Positions 1 to 8,800 of a stretch of DNA of 36,878 bases are shown here, piece after piece (the stretch's first letter is position 1; each line of letters begins with the position of its first letter). The notes under the pieces are model-generated. The model was given only the letters and a program-made list of their open reading frames with translations, was not told where the DNA came from and did not search any database. This DNA comes from a marine gamma proteobacterium HTCC2143 (GTDB lineage: Bacteria > Pseudomonadota > Gammaproteobacteria > Pseudomonadales > Dasaniaceae), in contig AAVT01000016.1 in NCBI GenBank assembly GCA_000169075.1, forward strand, positions 1 to 36,878. The letters are read 5' to 3'. The position numbers were made by a program, and so were the translations under genes.

Positions 1-83
1 ATAAAACTGACAGTTTATTCGCTGCCACCAGACTCTTCCCGTATACTGGCCACCGTTTATACAGCTACCTATTTAGGCACCGC

Positions 84-1445
84 ATGACAGACACTCTCCA
101 AAAGCAAAAAGTCGGTTTTATTAGCCTCGGCTGTCCCAAAGCGCTAGTCGATTCCGAGCGCATCCTCACCCAACTAAAACTGGATGGTTACGATATCAGC
201 CCCAATTACCATGAAGCGGACGTAGTTGTCGTCAATACCTGTGGCTTTATCGACTCAGCCAAGCAGGAATCCATGGACGCCATCAGTGAAGCGATCAATG
301 AAAATGGCAAAGTCATTGTCACCGGCTGTATGGGGAAAGGGACCGACGCCGAGTCCATCAAAGCTGCCAACCCTGATGTGTTAAGTGTCAGTGGCCCAGC
401 CGACTACACCAGTGTGATGGATGCAGTGCATCAATTTATACCACCAACTGCGGCTACCCATAATCCGCTGATCGATCTGATCCCGCCGCAAGGCGTGAAG
501 CTCACACCACAACATTATGCCTACCTAAAAATCTCAGAAGGCTGTAATCATCGCTGCACATTTTGCATTATCCCTGACATGCGAGGTGATCTGGTCAGCC
601 GCCCTATTGCTGACGTTGTCAGCGAAGCAAAAACGCTGGTGGCAGCAGGGGTTCGCGAATTATTAGTAATTTCCCAGGACACCAGCGCTTACGGCGTTGA
701 TGTCAAATACAAACTAGACTTTGTTGACGGTCAGGCGCGTGAAACTCGTATGCTAGACCTCGCCGTTGCGTTAGGTGAACTTGGCGTCTGGGTCAGATTG
801 CACTACGTCTACCCTTACCCGCATGTGGATAAAATCATCCCGTTAATGGCGGCCGGTAAGATTCTTCCCTACCTCGACATTCCTTTTCAGCACGCCAGTC
901 CGCGAATTTTGAAATTAATGAAACGACCCGGCAATCAGGAAAAAGTACTGGAGCGAATTAAAAACTGGCGCACTATTTGCCCAGAGCTTGTCATCCGATC
1001 TACTTTTGTTGTCGGCTTTCCCGGTGAAACAGAAGACGATTTTCAACTGCTACTGGATTGGTTACAGGAAGCACAGCTAGATCGTGTTGGCTGTTTTAAG
1101 TACTCACCTGTCGAGGGTGCAAAGGCCAATGATCTCCCCGATCATGTTCCCGAAGCTATTCAACAACAGCGCTGGGAACGCTTTATGGAAACCCAACAAC
1201 ACATCTCAGCGCAACGGCTGCAGCAACGCATTGGCCAGCAGCTTGAAGTGCTCATAGACGAGGTGGACGAACAGGGAGCGGTCGGTCGATGTTACGCTGA
1301 CGCGCCTGAAATAGACGGCAAAGTCTATCTCGATGATTTTACCGACACCTTTGTTGGCGATGCTTTGCTGGTAACGATCACTGGCGCTGACGAATACGAT
1401 TTATGGGCGGAGCCTGTCTACGAAGATGAAGAGCTCGACGGATAA
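84..1445 (+). CDS. rimO: Ribosomal protein S12 methylthiotransferase RimO
   Basis: This is a radical-SAM methylthiotransferase that adds a methylthio group to the conserved aspartate of ribosomal protein S12. The N-terminal MTTase domain shows the three cluster-binding cysteines in their usual settings: SLGCPK (C17), NTCGF (C53) and TGCMGKG (C82). The radical-SAM CxxxCxxC motif is at C154/C158/C161, within SEGCNHRCTFC. A TRAM-like domain occupies roughly the last 70 residues and the tail is acidic. The 453-aa length is close to the family norm of about 440. The 'LGCPKALVDSE' signature separates RimO from the tRNA enzyme MiaB. The ATG at 84 gives a complete N-terminus. rsmE follows after 6 nt, so the two ribosome-modification genes are probably co-transcribed. 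Confidence 0.96.
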   Translation: MTDTLQKQKVGFISLGCPKALVDSERILTQLKLDGYDISPNYHEADVVVVNTCGFIDSAKQESMDAISEAINENGKVIVTGCMGKGTDAESIKAANPDVLSVSGPADYTSVMDAVHQFIPPTAATHNPLIDLIPPQGVKLTPQHYAYLKISEGCNHRCTFCIIPDMRGDLVSRPIADVVSEAKTLVAAGVRELLVISQDTSAYGVDVKYKLDFVDGQARETRMLDLAVALGELGVWVRLHYVYPYPHVDKIIPLMAAGKILPYLDIPFQHASPRILKLMKRPGNQEKVLERIKNWRTICPELVIRSTFVVGFPGETEDDFQLLLDWLQEAQLDRVGCFKYSPVEGAKANDLPDHVPEAIQQQRWERFMETQQHISAQRLQQRIGQQLEVLIDEVDEQGAVGRCYADAPEIDGKVYLDDFTDTFVGDALLVTITGADEYDLWAEPVYEDEELDG

Positions 1446-1451
1446 GCGACC

Positions 1452-2162
1452 GTGAATTTAATTCTTCTCTATGACACCGATTTTATTACAGCAACATCCG
1501 TCACGCTTAGTGACGATCGGTACCAGCATATTCGCAACATTCACCAATCGAAAGCAGGAGATTCCGTCAGAGTAGGAAAACTCAACGGATTAATGGGCAC
1601 GGGCATTATTCAGTCGATCGATCAGCACGCTGTTAAACTGACCGTAGAACTCGACCAACAACCCCCAGCCAAATTACCCTTGACCATCATTTTGGCATTG
1701 CCGCGACCAAAAATGATTCGCCGACTCTTTCGCTCCGTCGCAGAATTAGGCGTCGAAGAGCTCATTGTTATCAATTCATATAAAGTTGAAAAAAGTTTTT
1801 GGCTCAGTCCAGCACTGGACGAACAAAAGGTCCAATTCTATCTCGCCTCGGGTTTACAGCAGGCCAAAGATACCCAGTTGCCTAAGGTCACCTTCAAACG
1901 GCTGTTCAAACCCTTTGTTGAAGATGAGCTACCCAGGCTGATCAAGGACTGTCGGGGTTTAATTGCACACCCAGGTATTGGTCAGCCCTGCCCTCACACC
2001 ATTGAGTCTCGATCGGTGCTTGCCATCGGCCCCGAAGGTGGCTTTACCGACTACGAAGTGGGCAAATTCATAGATGTCGGATTTGAAGGCATTCATTTGG
2101 GTGAACGTATTTTGCGCGTCGAAAATGCACTGACGGCAATTACCAGTAAACTCTACCAGTAA
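1452..2162 (+). CDS. rsmE: 16S rRNA (uracil-1498-N3)-methyltransferase RsmE
   Basis: RsmE is a SPOUT-class methyltransferase that methylates N3 of U1498 in 16S rRNA using S-adenosylmethionine. The 236-aa product has the N-terminal PUA-like segment ('RYQHIRNI', 'VRVGKLNG') and the C-terminal trefoil-knot SAM site with 'AIGPEGGFTDYE' near residue 190 and 'LGERILRVENA' near 217, both diagnostic for the family. The start is GTG, directly behind the rimO stop; no ATG lies nearby in frame, and starting there retains the expected beta-strand N-terminus. The gene ends 19 nt before the convergent msrA, and I see no convincing hairpin between them. Confidence 0.94.
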   Translation: MNLILLYDTDFITATSVTLSDDRYQHIRNIHQSKAGDSVRVGKLNGLMGTGIIQSIDQHAVKLTVELDQQPPAKLPLTIILALPRPKMIRRLFRSVAELGVEELIVINSYKVEKSFWLSPALDEQKVQFYLASGLQQAKDTQLPKVTFKRLFKPFVEDELPRLIKDCRGLIAHPGIGQPCPHTIESRSVLAIGPEGGFTDYEVGKFIDVGFEGIHLGERILRVENALTAITSKLYQ

Positions 2163-2181
2163 ATAGTTAACCCCGCTCGCC

Positions 2182-2832
2182 TTAAGAGCAACTCACACCG
2201 GTACCACCAATGCCACAATAACCATTTGGGTTCTTAGCTAAATACTGTTGGTGATAATCTTCTGCGTAGTAAAAGGTCGGCACTGGCAAAATTTCTGTGG
2301 TCACTGCGGGATAACCCGCCGCCGATAAACGACCCTGATACGATTGCAACGACTGCTCCGCCGTCGCCCGCTGATTATCGTCAGTACAATAGATACCGGA
2401 ACGATACTGGGTTCCGACATCATTGCCCTGTCGCATGCCCTGAGTAGGATTATGGCTTTCCCAAAATAGATTGAGTAATTGTTGATAACTCACGATTGAC
2501 GGGTCAAACACTACCAAAACGACTTCATTATGACCGGTCAAACCACTACATACTTCCTCGTAACCGGGATTGGGGGTAATTCCAGCGGCATAACCCACAG
2601 CGGTTGTGTAAACGCCTTGCTGCTGCCAAAATTTTCGCTCAGCCCCCCAAAAACAGCCAAACCCAAAAAACGCTTGCTGCAATCCTTCTGGAAACGGGCC
2701 TTTCAGTGGGTTGCCGTTAACGTAGTGCTTATCAAGCACAATCATTGCCTCGTCTCTGCCGGGCAGAGCTGAAGATTGTTCTGGCATTTGTAGCTTATGC
2801 TCTTTGCCAAACCCGCTAAATAGACTCATCAC
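2182..2832 (-). CDS. msrA: Peptide methionine-S-sulfoxide reductase MsrA
   Basis: MsrA reduces methionine-S-sulfoxide in proteins and free methionine, repairing oxidative damage with electrons from thioredoxin. The catalytic motif GCFWGAE places the nucleophilic cysteine at C60. Two recycling cysteines lie in the C-terminal CGIGGTGVSCS (C206 and C215), as in the E. coli-type three-cysteine enzyme. Length (216 aa) is typical for the longer enterobacterial form with an N-terminal extension of about 50 residues, and no signal peptide is visible. It is monocistronic and convergent with rsmE. The start is MMSLFSGFG, with the second Met an alternative. Confidence 0.95.
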   Translation of the reverse strand: MMSLFSGFGKEHKLQMPEQSSALPGRDEAMIVLDKHYVNGNPLKGPFPEGLQQAFFGFGCFWGAERKFWQQQGVYTTAVGYAAGITPNPGYEEVCSGLTGHNEVVLVVFDPSIVSYQQLLNLFWESHNPTQGMRQGNDVGTQYRSGIYCTDDNQRATAEQSLQSYQGRLSAAGYPAVTTEILPVPTFYYAEDYHQQYLAKNPNGYCGIGGTGVSCS

Positions 2833-2958
2833 GAACTCTCCATAATTTACAGTTAGAGGGGGCTCACTCCCACATCAATGCTCACTGTCACAATTCTGAC
2901 ATGCGACTCAGCTACTATTTGTGTTGATATTAAAAGAAATGATGGAAGGAAAGCAACG

Positions 2959-3153
2959 ATGAACGTTGAAAACAACTTAGATGTTAAAAGTTTATGCAGC
3001 AGAAAATTGTGGGAAATGCTCGCTTTGAACGGATTAGATTCGAACAATTACCAACAACAACTCCAAATCACTCAAGAGCTAGTCGTCCGACGACACTATC
3101 TGCGCGAGATTAAACAACACATGCCGGTACTACATATCGCCGTTCGACATTGA
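2959..3153 (+). CDS. Small hypothetical protein (64 aa)
   Basis: A 64-aa frame of unknown function, not recognised by me. The ATG at 2959 is preceded by a purine-rich Shine-Dalgarno (GGAAGGAAAG, about 6 nt upstream), which is why I prefer it to the in-frame ATG at 2878. The product is basic, has no membrane segment or cysteine pair, and looks helical in the middle ('QQLQITQELVVRRHYLREIKQH'-like amphipathic stretch). It stands alone between two genes on the opposite strand. The strong ribosome-binding site is the main argument that it is real; an unannotated regulatory peptide or a chance frame remain possible. Confidence 0.5.
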   Translation: MNVENNLDVKSLCSRKLWEMLALNGLDSNNYQQQLQITQELVVRRHYLREIKQHMPVLHIAVRH

Positions 3154-3244
3154 GGAAGAACCGGATAAGGGCTGCCTATCAACCGACCGCTAACACCCCT
3201 CAAGATGATGGCGATCTTTAGAACCGCAGCCGGCACTGTCAGAA

Positions 3245-3925
3245 TCATAGGGCTCTGCGCTGGCGCCTGATCGCGAACAAACCCAGCAGTGCCGTCAACA
3301 TCAGTAAAGCCGAAGCAGGCTCGGGAACAGAGGTTGTTATAGTCGCCGTATAAAAACCTGAGTTATCGGCAAAAAACCCGTCATTTTCTGCTAGAAAAAG
3401 ATACGCGCCCTCTATCTCAGGCACTTCAATGCTGGCGTCGCTGCCAACAGTAAATACGGCATCAACCCAGTTATCGTAGATGGTATCCAGCCAACTAATT
3501 TCGTCGGCAGAACTGCTCCAAATTCCAATGACACTATAAACGTCTTGATAACGAAACTGGCCATCACCAAACCAGCATGACGCTGTCGGATCTGTGCAGC
3601 CACCAGCATCGGTTTCGTAACTACCAGCATCGGTCACGCTTCCAGTAACCACTATATCCAAATAGTCCCAAGAGGAAAAATCATAGGCATTATTGCTACT
3701 GTCGACAATGGCAGAAGCCGCTGTTGACTGGGGAGCATAGGCCGCCAAGGCGCCGTCGCCTGGCATTGTGAACCAGTGGCCCCACTCAGAAGAATACAAG
3801 TTGTCTTTCCCGTCGACGGTATCCTCCAGCATCAAGGCGCCGGCCTGGTAGATCATCGAACTACCCAACAGCACCATTATTAATGCCGTGATACTTTTCC
3901 CGATAGACCGCTGGATATTTTTCAT
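3245..3925 (-). CDS. PEP-CTERM sorting-domain protein
   Basis: This is a predicted secreted protein with a C-terminal exosortase signal. The last ~27 residues contain VPEPAS, a hydrophobic helix (ALLMLTALLGLFAI) and an arginine-rich tail (RRQRR), the standard PEP-CTERM tripartite layout. The N-terminus has a signal peptide (MKNIQRSIGK then a hydrophobic core to about residue 30). The body of about 165 residues is rich in Asp, Ser, Trp and Tyr, with one cysteine pair (DAGGCTDPTASCWFG), and has no enzymatic motif I recognise. I start at the ATG at 3925 because AGGAAG lies 7 nt upstream; the longer frame from 3943 lacks one. It follows the pga-like genes on the same strand after 155 nt and may have its own promoter. 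No exosortase is in the window, so one is expected elsewhere in the genome. Confidence 0.85.
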   Translation of the reverse strand: MKNIQRSIGKSITALIMVLLGSSMIYQAGALMLEDTVDGKDNLYSSEWGHWFTMPGDGALAAYAPQSTAASAIVDSSNNAYDFSSWDYLDIVVTGSVTDAGSYETDAGGCTDPTASCWFGDGQFRYQDVYSVIGIWSSSADEISWLDTIYDNWVDAVFTVGSDASIEVPEIEGAYLFLAENDGFFADNSGFYTATITTSVPEPASALLMLTALLGLFAIRRQRRAL

Positions 3926-3998
3926 TGTGTGCTTCCTAATCATAATAACGTCATCTTCGACTTTCCCACCGCTTACCTAGCGGGCCAATATAATTGCA

Positions 3999-4028
3999 AC
4001 TATAGTAGCGCTGAAATACTTAATGCAA
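3999..4028 (-). promoter_or_regulatory. Candidate sigma-70 promoter for the PEP-CTERM gene
   Basis: On the minus strand TTGCAT (4028-4023), an 18-bp spacer and TATAGT (4004-3999) precede the PEP-CTERM start by about 75 nt. The -10 matches 5 of 6 consensus bases, while the -35 matches only TTG. If used, the gene could be expressed independently of the pga-like operon upstream. Confidence 0.35.
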
Positions 4029-4080
4029 AAAACAGGCCAGTAAATAACTCTATATTTTTCAATAAGTTAAAAATAACAAG

Positions 4081-4566
4081 TTATTCAAGTGTAAGAAAAT
4101 TCGACACCTTAGGCGCAGAATCTATCACTACTACCTCCAATACCAACCCCTCATCATCCGTATCAACAATAAGATTTGAACACTCACGCCACTCTTCAAC
4201 GGAGTCGCGGTTGACAGCAAACGTGGCACAAACAGCATCAATATCGGTCACCTCAATACCTACCCTCCGATCTAACCCACTAAACCGCCACTGATTAATT
4301 CTTGCCCATAGCAGCAGCGCGCCGGCCAATATACCAATGACCGTTGCGTAGTTAATCAGTAAATTGACGAAGGTTCTGTAGCCACCCAAAACCACCATAT
4401 GTTCATAAAAAACATTCAGATTGAGAGCCCAGGCCAGCAAACTAATTGCCGGCTGCCATAAATAGATCAGCGCACCCCAAAAGAACAGCGTCAGCCCCAT
4501 AGCGGTATATTTTTGCGAACCCTTCAGCAAGTCGGGGCGGTTAATAATCATGTCTTTATTTTTCAT
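4081..4566 (-). CDS. pgaD: PgaD-like small membrane protein of PNAG synthesis
   Basis: This is a 161-aa inner-membrane protein with two hydrophobic helices (about residues 20-45 and 65-90) followed by a cytoplasmic domain of roughly 65 residues. That is the layout of PgaD, the partner that PgaC needs for poly-beta-1,6-N-acetylglucosamine synthesis and, in E. coli, for c-di-GMP control. E. coli PgaD is shorter (137 aa), so this C-terminal domain is somewhat enlarged and ends in an acidic, valine-rich strand. The start is the ATG at 4566: it overlaps the pgaC stop by 11 nt and has GAGGTG 6-8 nt upstream, indicating translational coupling. Sequence similarity by eye is modest, so the call rests largely on position and topology. 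Confidence 0.75.
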   Translation of the reverse strand: MKNKDMIINRPDLLKGSQKYTAMGLTLFFWGALIYLWQPAISLLAWALNLNVFYEHMVVLGGYRTFVNLLINYATVIGILAGALLLWARINQWRFSGLDRRVGIEVTDIDAVCATFAVNRDSVEEWRECSNLIVDTDDEGLVLEVVVIDSAPKVSNFLTLE

Positions 4567-5821
4567 CACGAACACCTCGATCAGGACTTTCCCAACGTCC
4601 CGTTGGGTCTGACGAGCGGAATAACACTTTCGGTGCCGCCACAATAATCGTCAGTGTATTAATCATCCAATAAGCCAGCGGATACCACACCATCCAGAAA
4701 AAATATTTCCACAGACCTTTTTCATAACGAGAATCAATGAGCAGACTGACCATAAACTGCAGCAGACAGGTCATTGCGAGAACAACTCCATTCCAGCCTG
4801 GAACCAACGACGGCACCATATATTGCTCCGGCAAAGTGACAAATTTACCAATTAGCCACAGACACAAAATAATCGCTACGATATAACTCCAGACAATGCT
4901 GAACAGATATTCGGCCAATACCATCCACATCCGTCGTTTGCGCCAGCTCAATAAAGAACCACCGTAAGTAAGTGCAGCCTCTACACCTCCCTGTGCCCAG
5001 CGCAAACGCTGCGCCCATAAACCGCCGTAGGTTTCTGGCATGAGTATCCAGCACAAAGCGTTAGGCTCGTATCGTATATCCCAGTGATCAATCTGCAACT
5101 TCCAACTAATGTCAATATCGTCAGTTGCTGTATGCATCCCCCAATAGCCAACCCGCTGCAACGCAGATTTTCTAAAAGCTACAACCACACCCGACACGGT
5201 AAATATTCTACCGTAAATGCGCTGGGCTCTTTTTATCAAACCAATGATTGACGAAAACTCACCCACTTGAATCTTTCCCAGCAAGCTGGAACGATTTCTT
5301 ATCCTGGGATTACCGGTCACTGCTGCTACCCGCGGTGAACCGACAAAATGCCTCATCATCCAACTGACCGCCGTCGGCTCAAGTATCGCATCACTGTCTA
5401 TGCAGACTAGAAACTCTGACTTCGAAACCATGGCCGCAATTTTCAGCGCAACCGCTTTGCCGCGATTATGCTTCAAATGCACTACCCGTAGTTTTGGATA
5501 CTGCTGCTGGAGCTCATCAAGAATCTCGCCGGTATTATCGCTGCTACCGTCATTGACGGCGATAACGTCATAATCGGCATACTGCTGTTCAAACACGTAG
5601 CGAATAGTCTCTTCCAATTGCTCAGACTCGTTATAACAGGGAATGAGAATTGATACTGGCGGCGCGTCTGCTATCGCCGGTGGATCATCAACTTTTCGTC
5701 CGCCAGAATCTTCCCAATGAAAACGATAATAAAGACCACCGCACATCCACAGATATGACATGAATAAAGGATAATAATAGGCATACGCCAGACAATAGTC
5801 CGCGATCGTATTTAGATTCAT
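4556..5821 (-). CDS. pgaC: PgaC-like beta-1,6-N-acetylglucosamine synthase (GT2)
   Basis: This is a processive family-2 glycosyltransferase in the inner membrane, predicted to polymerise N-acetylglucosamine from UDP-GlcNAc. The GT-A domain shows PPVSILIPCYNES at the start, NDGSSDN, the IDSDA metal/UDP-binding motif (~143), the TDDIDISW acceptor-site motif (~235) and the QRLRWAQGG processivity motif (~273). One N-terminal helix (residues ~8-30) and about four C-terminal helices flank the catalytic domain, matching PgaC/IcaA topology. The 421-aa length is close to E. coli PgaC (441). It lies 26 nt downstream of the PgaA-like porin gene and overlaps pgaD. Cellulose or hyaluronan synthases share the motifs, but the PgaA- and PgaD-like neighbours favour PNAG. 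Confidence 0.9.
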   Translation of the reverse strand: MNLNTIADYCLAYAYYYPLFMSYLWMCGGLYYRFHWEDSGGRKVDDPPAIADAPPVSILIPCYNESEQLEETIRYVFEQQYADYDVIAVNDGSSDNTGEILDELQQQYPKLRVVHLKHNRGKAVALKIAAMVSKSEFLVCIDSDAILEPTAVSWMMRHFVGSPRVAAVTGNPRIRNRSSLLGKIQVGEFSSIIGLIKRAQRIYGRIFTVSGVVVAFRKSALQRVGYWGMHTATDDIDISWKLQIDHWDIRYEPNALCWILMPETYGGLWAQRLRWAQGGVEAALTYGGSLLSWRKRRMWMVLAEYLFSIVWSYIVAIILCLWLIGKFVTLPEQYMVPSLVPGWNGVVLAMTCLLQFMVSLLIDSRYEKGLWKYFFWMVWYPLAYWMINTLTIIVAAPKVLFRSSDPTGRWESPDRGVRDEK

Positions 5822-5847
5822 TGTCTCGCCTTAATTAAATTCATTCG

Positions 5848-8800
5848 TTAGAATCGCCAATTTACTGCACCATAAACTGCACGATAGCTTTCATCGGCAC
5901 CATCATAACTCCGCCGTTTATACAGCGCTCCGTAACTGATACTCAAATCATTATCCAATCGCCATTGCTGTTCGTAATCTACATCCCAAATAAAGCCCGC
6001 AGCATATTCCCGCTGACGATAAGAACCAACCCCGACACTCAAGCGTTGCGTCCATCTCCTCCGCGCTGATTGTGACAATAGCCCATAGTAGTGAGCCGTC
6101 AGTGACACCGATAAGTCTTGCTCGGGATTAAAGTAGAGACGATTATCGTCCTCTGAGTTTTTCGATAGATACAAGCTCTCCGTAAGCGACCACTGATGAC
6201 GGGGATCCTGATAGACCCGATGCGTGTATGACGCAGCTACAGCCTGGCGTTGATTACCATCACTAAAGTCTAAAAAACTGTAGCTAACTGAGGCCTTTCG
6301 GCCCTCGTGCCAACGATATGCAACACTGGCGTCAGCGGACTTTCCATCAACGCCATCGTTGATCGCTCGCAGGGGTGTTGCCTGACTATAGGTTTGTAAC
6401 TCTCCTGAAAATGTCCAGTGATCACTCGGCAGAAAACTGGCGCCTATACTTGCCCCAAGATTAGTGCTCTCAGCTATCGACTGACTCAGCTCTGCATGCC
6501 AATTAAGGAGTCTCGAGCGCTGCTGAACACCGACGCCAACCCTATTGAAGCGCCCTTTGCCCTCATCGCCCGGCAGGTCTGCCCAACTGTCAATATACCT
6601 GCCATAAACACGATAATTGTCGTTCATTGGCCGACCAAACAACCGTGTGTCTAGTATCAAATCGGAATTAGATAGCGCACTGCCCTCACCCTGACCATAC
6701 ATAACCCTACTATCCAGCTCGTAGCTATTATGGGTAGACCAAACCTGTTTAAGTGCGGCAACCGAAGCGGTATTATAATCTTCACGATCAAGGCCCAGTA
6801 ATTTCTCTCGAGCGAGTGGATATTCTCGCTGGTCCATCAACGCGTAAACCTCACTCACTCGGGATTCCAAATGATCGCCATTTTGCTCCAGCACTCGCTT
6901 GTATTTGGCCAGTGCCTGGGCAGGCCAACCCCTCCAGCGGTCGATAAGCGCCTGCTTTAGTACAACATCGCGATCATTCGGATAGCGCTCGGCTAGGGCC
7001 TGCAATTGATCTGTCGCCGCACCCAAGTCATTGCTGTATGCCGCCAACATGGCCGACATTTGCAATGGCCAAGGGGCTTGATCGGCAGTGGCTTCGGTAG
7101 TGGCTTCTAGGTCTTCTAACAACCTCGCTATCAGCGCAGTCGCCAAATCGAAACGATCATTATCTAGATACGTGTAAAAAAGTAGCGAATAGGCGGTCTG
7201 GTTTGTCGGGCTATCTGCCACCGCAGCTTCCAGAATTTCAATGCCTTTTGTTGGCTCACCCAGATTTATATATGCCTCAGCCAACTTAACGCGGATATGA
7301 TCCGGGGACTCGACCGCATCAATACCCAAAGAATCGAAGTGATCAACCACTGCCCGATATCGTGTCCCTAAGTGCAAGACGAAAATTCGATCAAACTGAG
7401 CATTCATCCAATAAGTTTCATCACCTGCAGAATTCTCCTTTAAAAATTTTTCAAAAGCCTGAAGCTGGGTTTCTGCCAACGCTAAAACCTGTGATCGTTC
7501 AGCCGAGCTACTCGGCCACTCGCTAGCGCGTCGTATCGTGTATGCAATCTGATCAGCATAGATTCTGCGCCAGTGATCTGCCTGAAACCAATCTTGATGC
7601 GCACCGGCTAATTCCAAAGCTTTTGTTGAATCCCCCGTGATATTTATCAACATGACGTAATGCACGTAGGCATCCGCATAATCATTGTCGTTATCCAAAA
7701 CCCGCAGATAATCGGCCTTCGCCAAATCATTTTCATCGCGATACTCATGGGCATAAGCTCGAGCGAAAAGAAAATCTACCGTCTCCCCGTAAGCTGGCTG
7801 ATTTTTATTCAAAAGACCTAGTGCCTCATCAGACTGGCCGCTGTCAGTCAAACCTAAAGCATGGGCAGCCAACCAATTGGAACCACCAAAACGCTCAAAC
7901 CCAGCACGACTAAAACGAAGCGAGCGGCCAAAATCGCCACATTGTCTGGCAACGAATGCAGCCGACTCCAAGCTGTTTTCGTTTACGGTTAGTGGATTGA
8001 TGAGGTCAAGCGCATCTAGTGCGTTTCGACAATCATTATTTTGCGCCAACAACAGCGCTAGCACCTGTGACCATCGCTGACTATTCTGATAATAGGGCGC
8101 AATTTCTCGCCATGTAAGCAATCTCTCCGAGGGTGATTCAAATAATTGATCCGACTGAATAACATCTACCCAAAACTCCAGCAGTCCAAGTTTATCCGGA
8201 CTGTGAACTAACAGCTTTTCTAAAGTTGATTTGGTACCCTGATCATCACCATAACGTCGATAGTGATAAAGTGCGCTGAAAAGCACATCAGAGTCTTCAG
8301 CACGGCCAAGATCAACAGAGAATAGCTTAGTTGCAGCAGCTTCCTGCCCGGCCTCACTGTATGCGAGTGCCAAACCTAGCTTGATCTCATTGCTCGCAGG
8401 GAACGTGCGACGGGCGAACTGATACAGCGCGATCGATTCTCGGTACCGACCTGCATTCCGCGCACTACTTGCCTGCCACTCAAACTCTTTCGCCAATCGA
8501 TCGTCAATGTACCCTTTGCTAACGAGCGACTCAGCCAAACTCAACCGATCAAATCTTACCAACAAGACAATGAACCGGGCATTGATTGCGCTAAGCGATT
8601 CCCTTGGCAGCCATTTTTCCAGTGATTCTAGATAGGGAGCAATTCCATTTTTTTCAACGGCCTTTTCAGTAGTGTCGAACCATCGCAGATAAGGCTTTGC
8701 ACCCTCTATACGTGACTCCATCAACGAGCCGAACAACGCTGCTGACTTACTCCACAACTCAGCTCCTTGATGAGCACGGGCGAGCACCTCTATTGTATTC

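Noticed and set aside
1..83. Possible rimO promoter with TATACT at 42-47
   Set aside because: The -35 position (around 19-24) has no resemblance to consensus, so I cannot support it.
2530..2772. 80-codon frame antisense to msrA
   Set aside because: Fully inside a confident msrA on the other strand, without ribosome-binding site or family resemblance.
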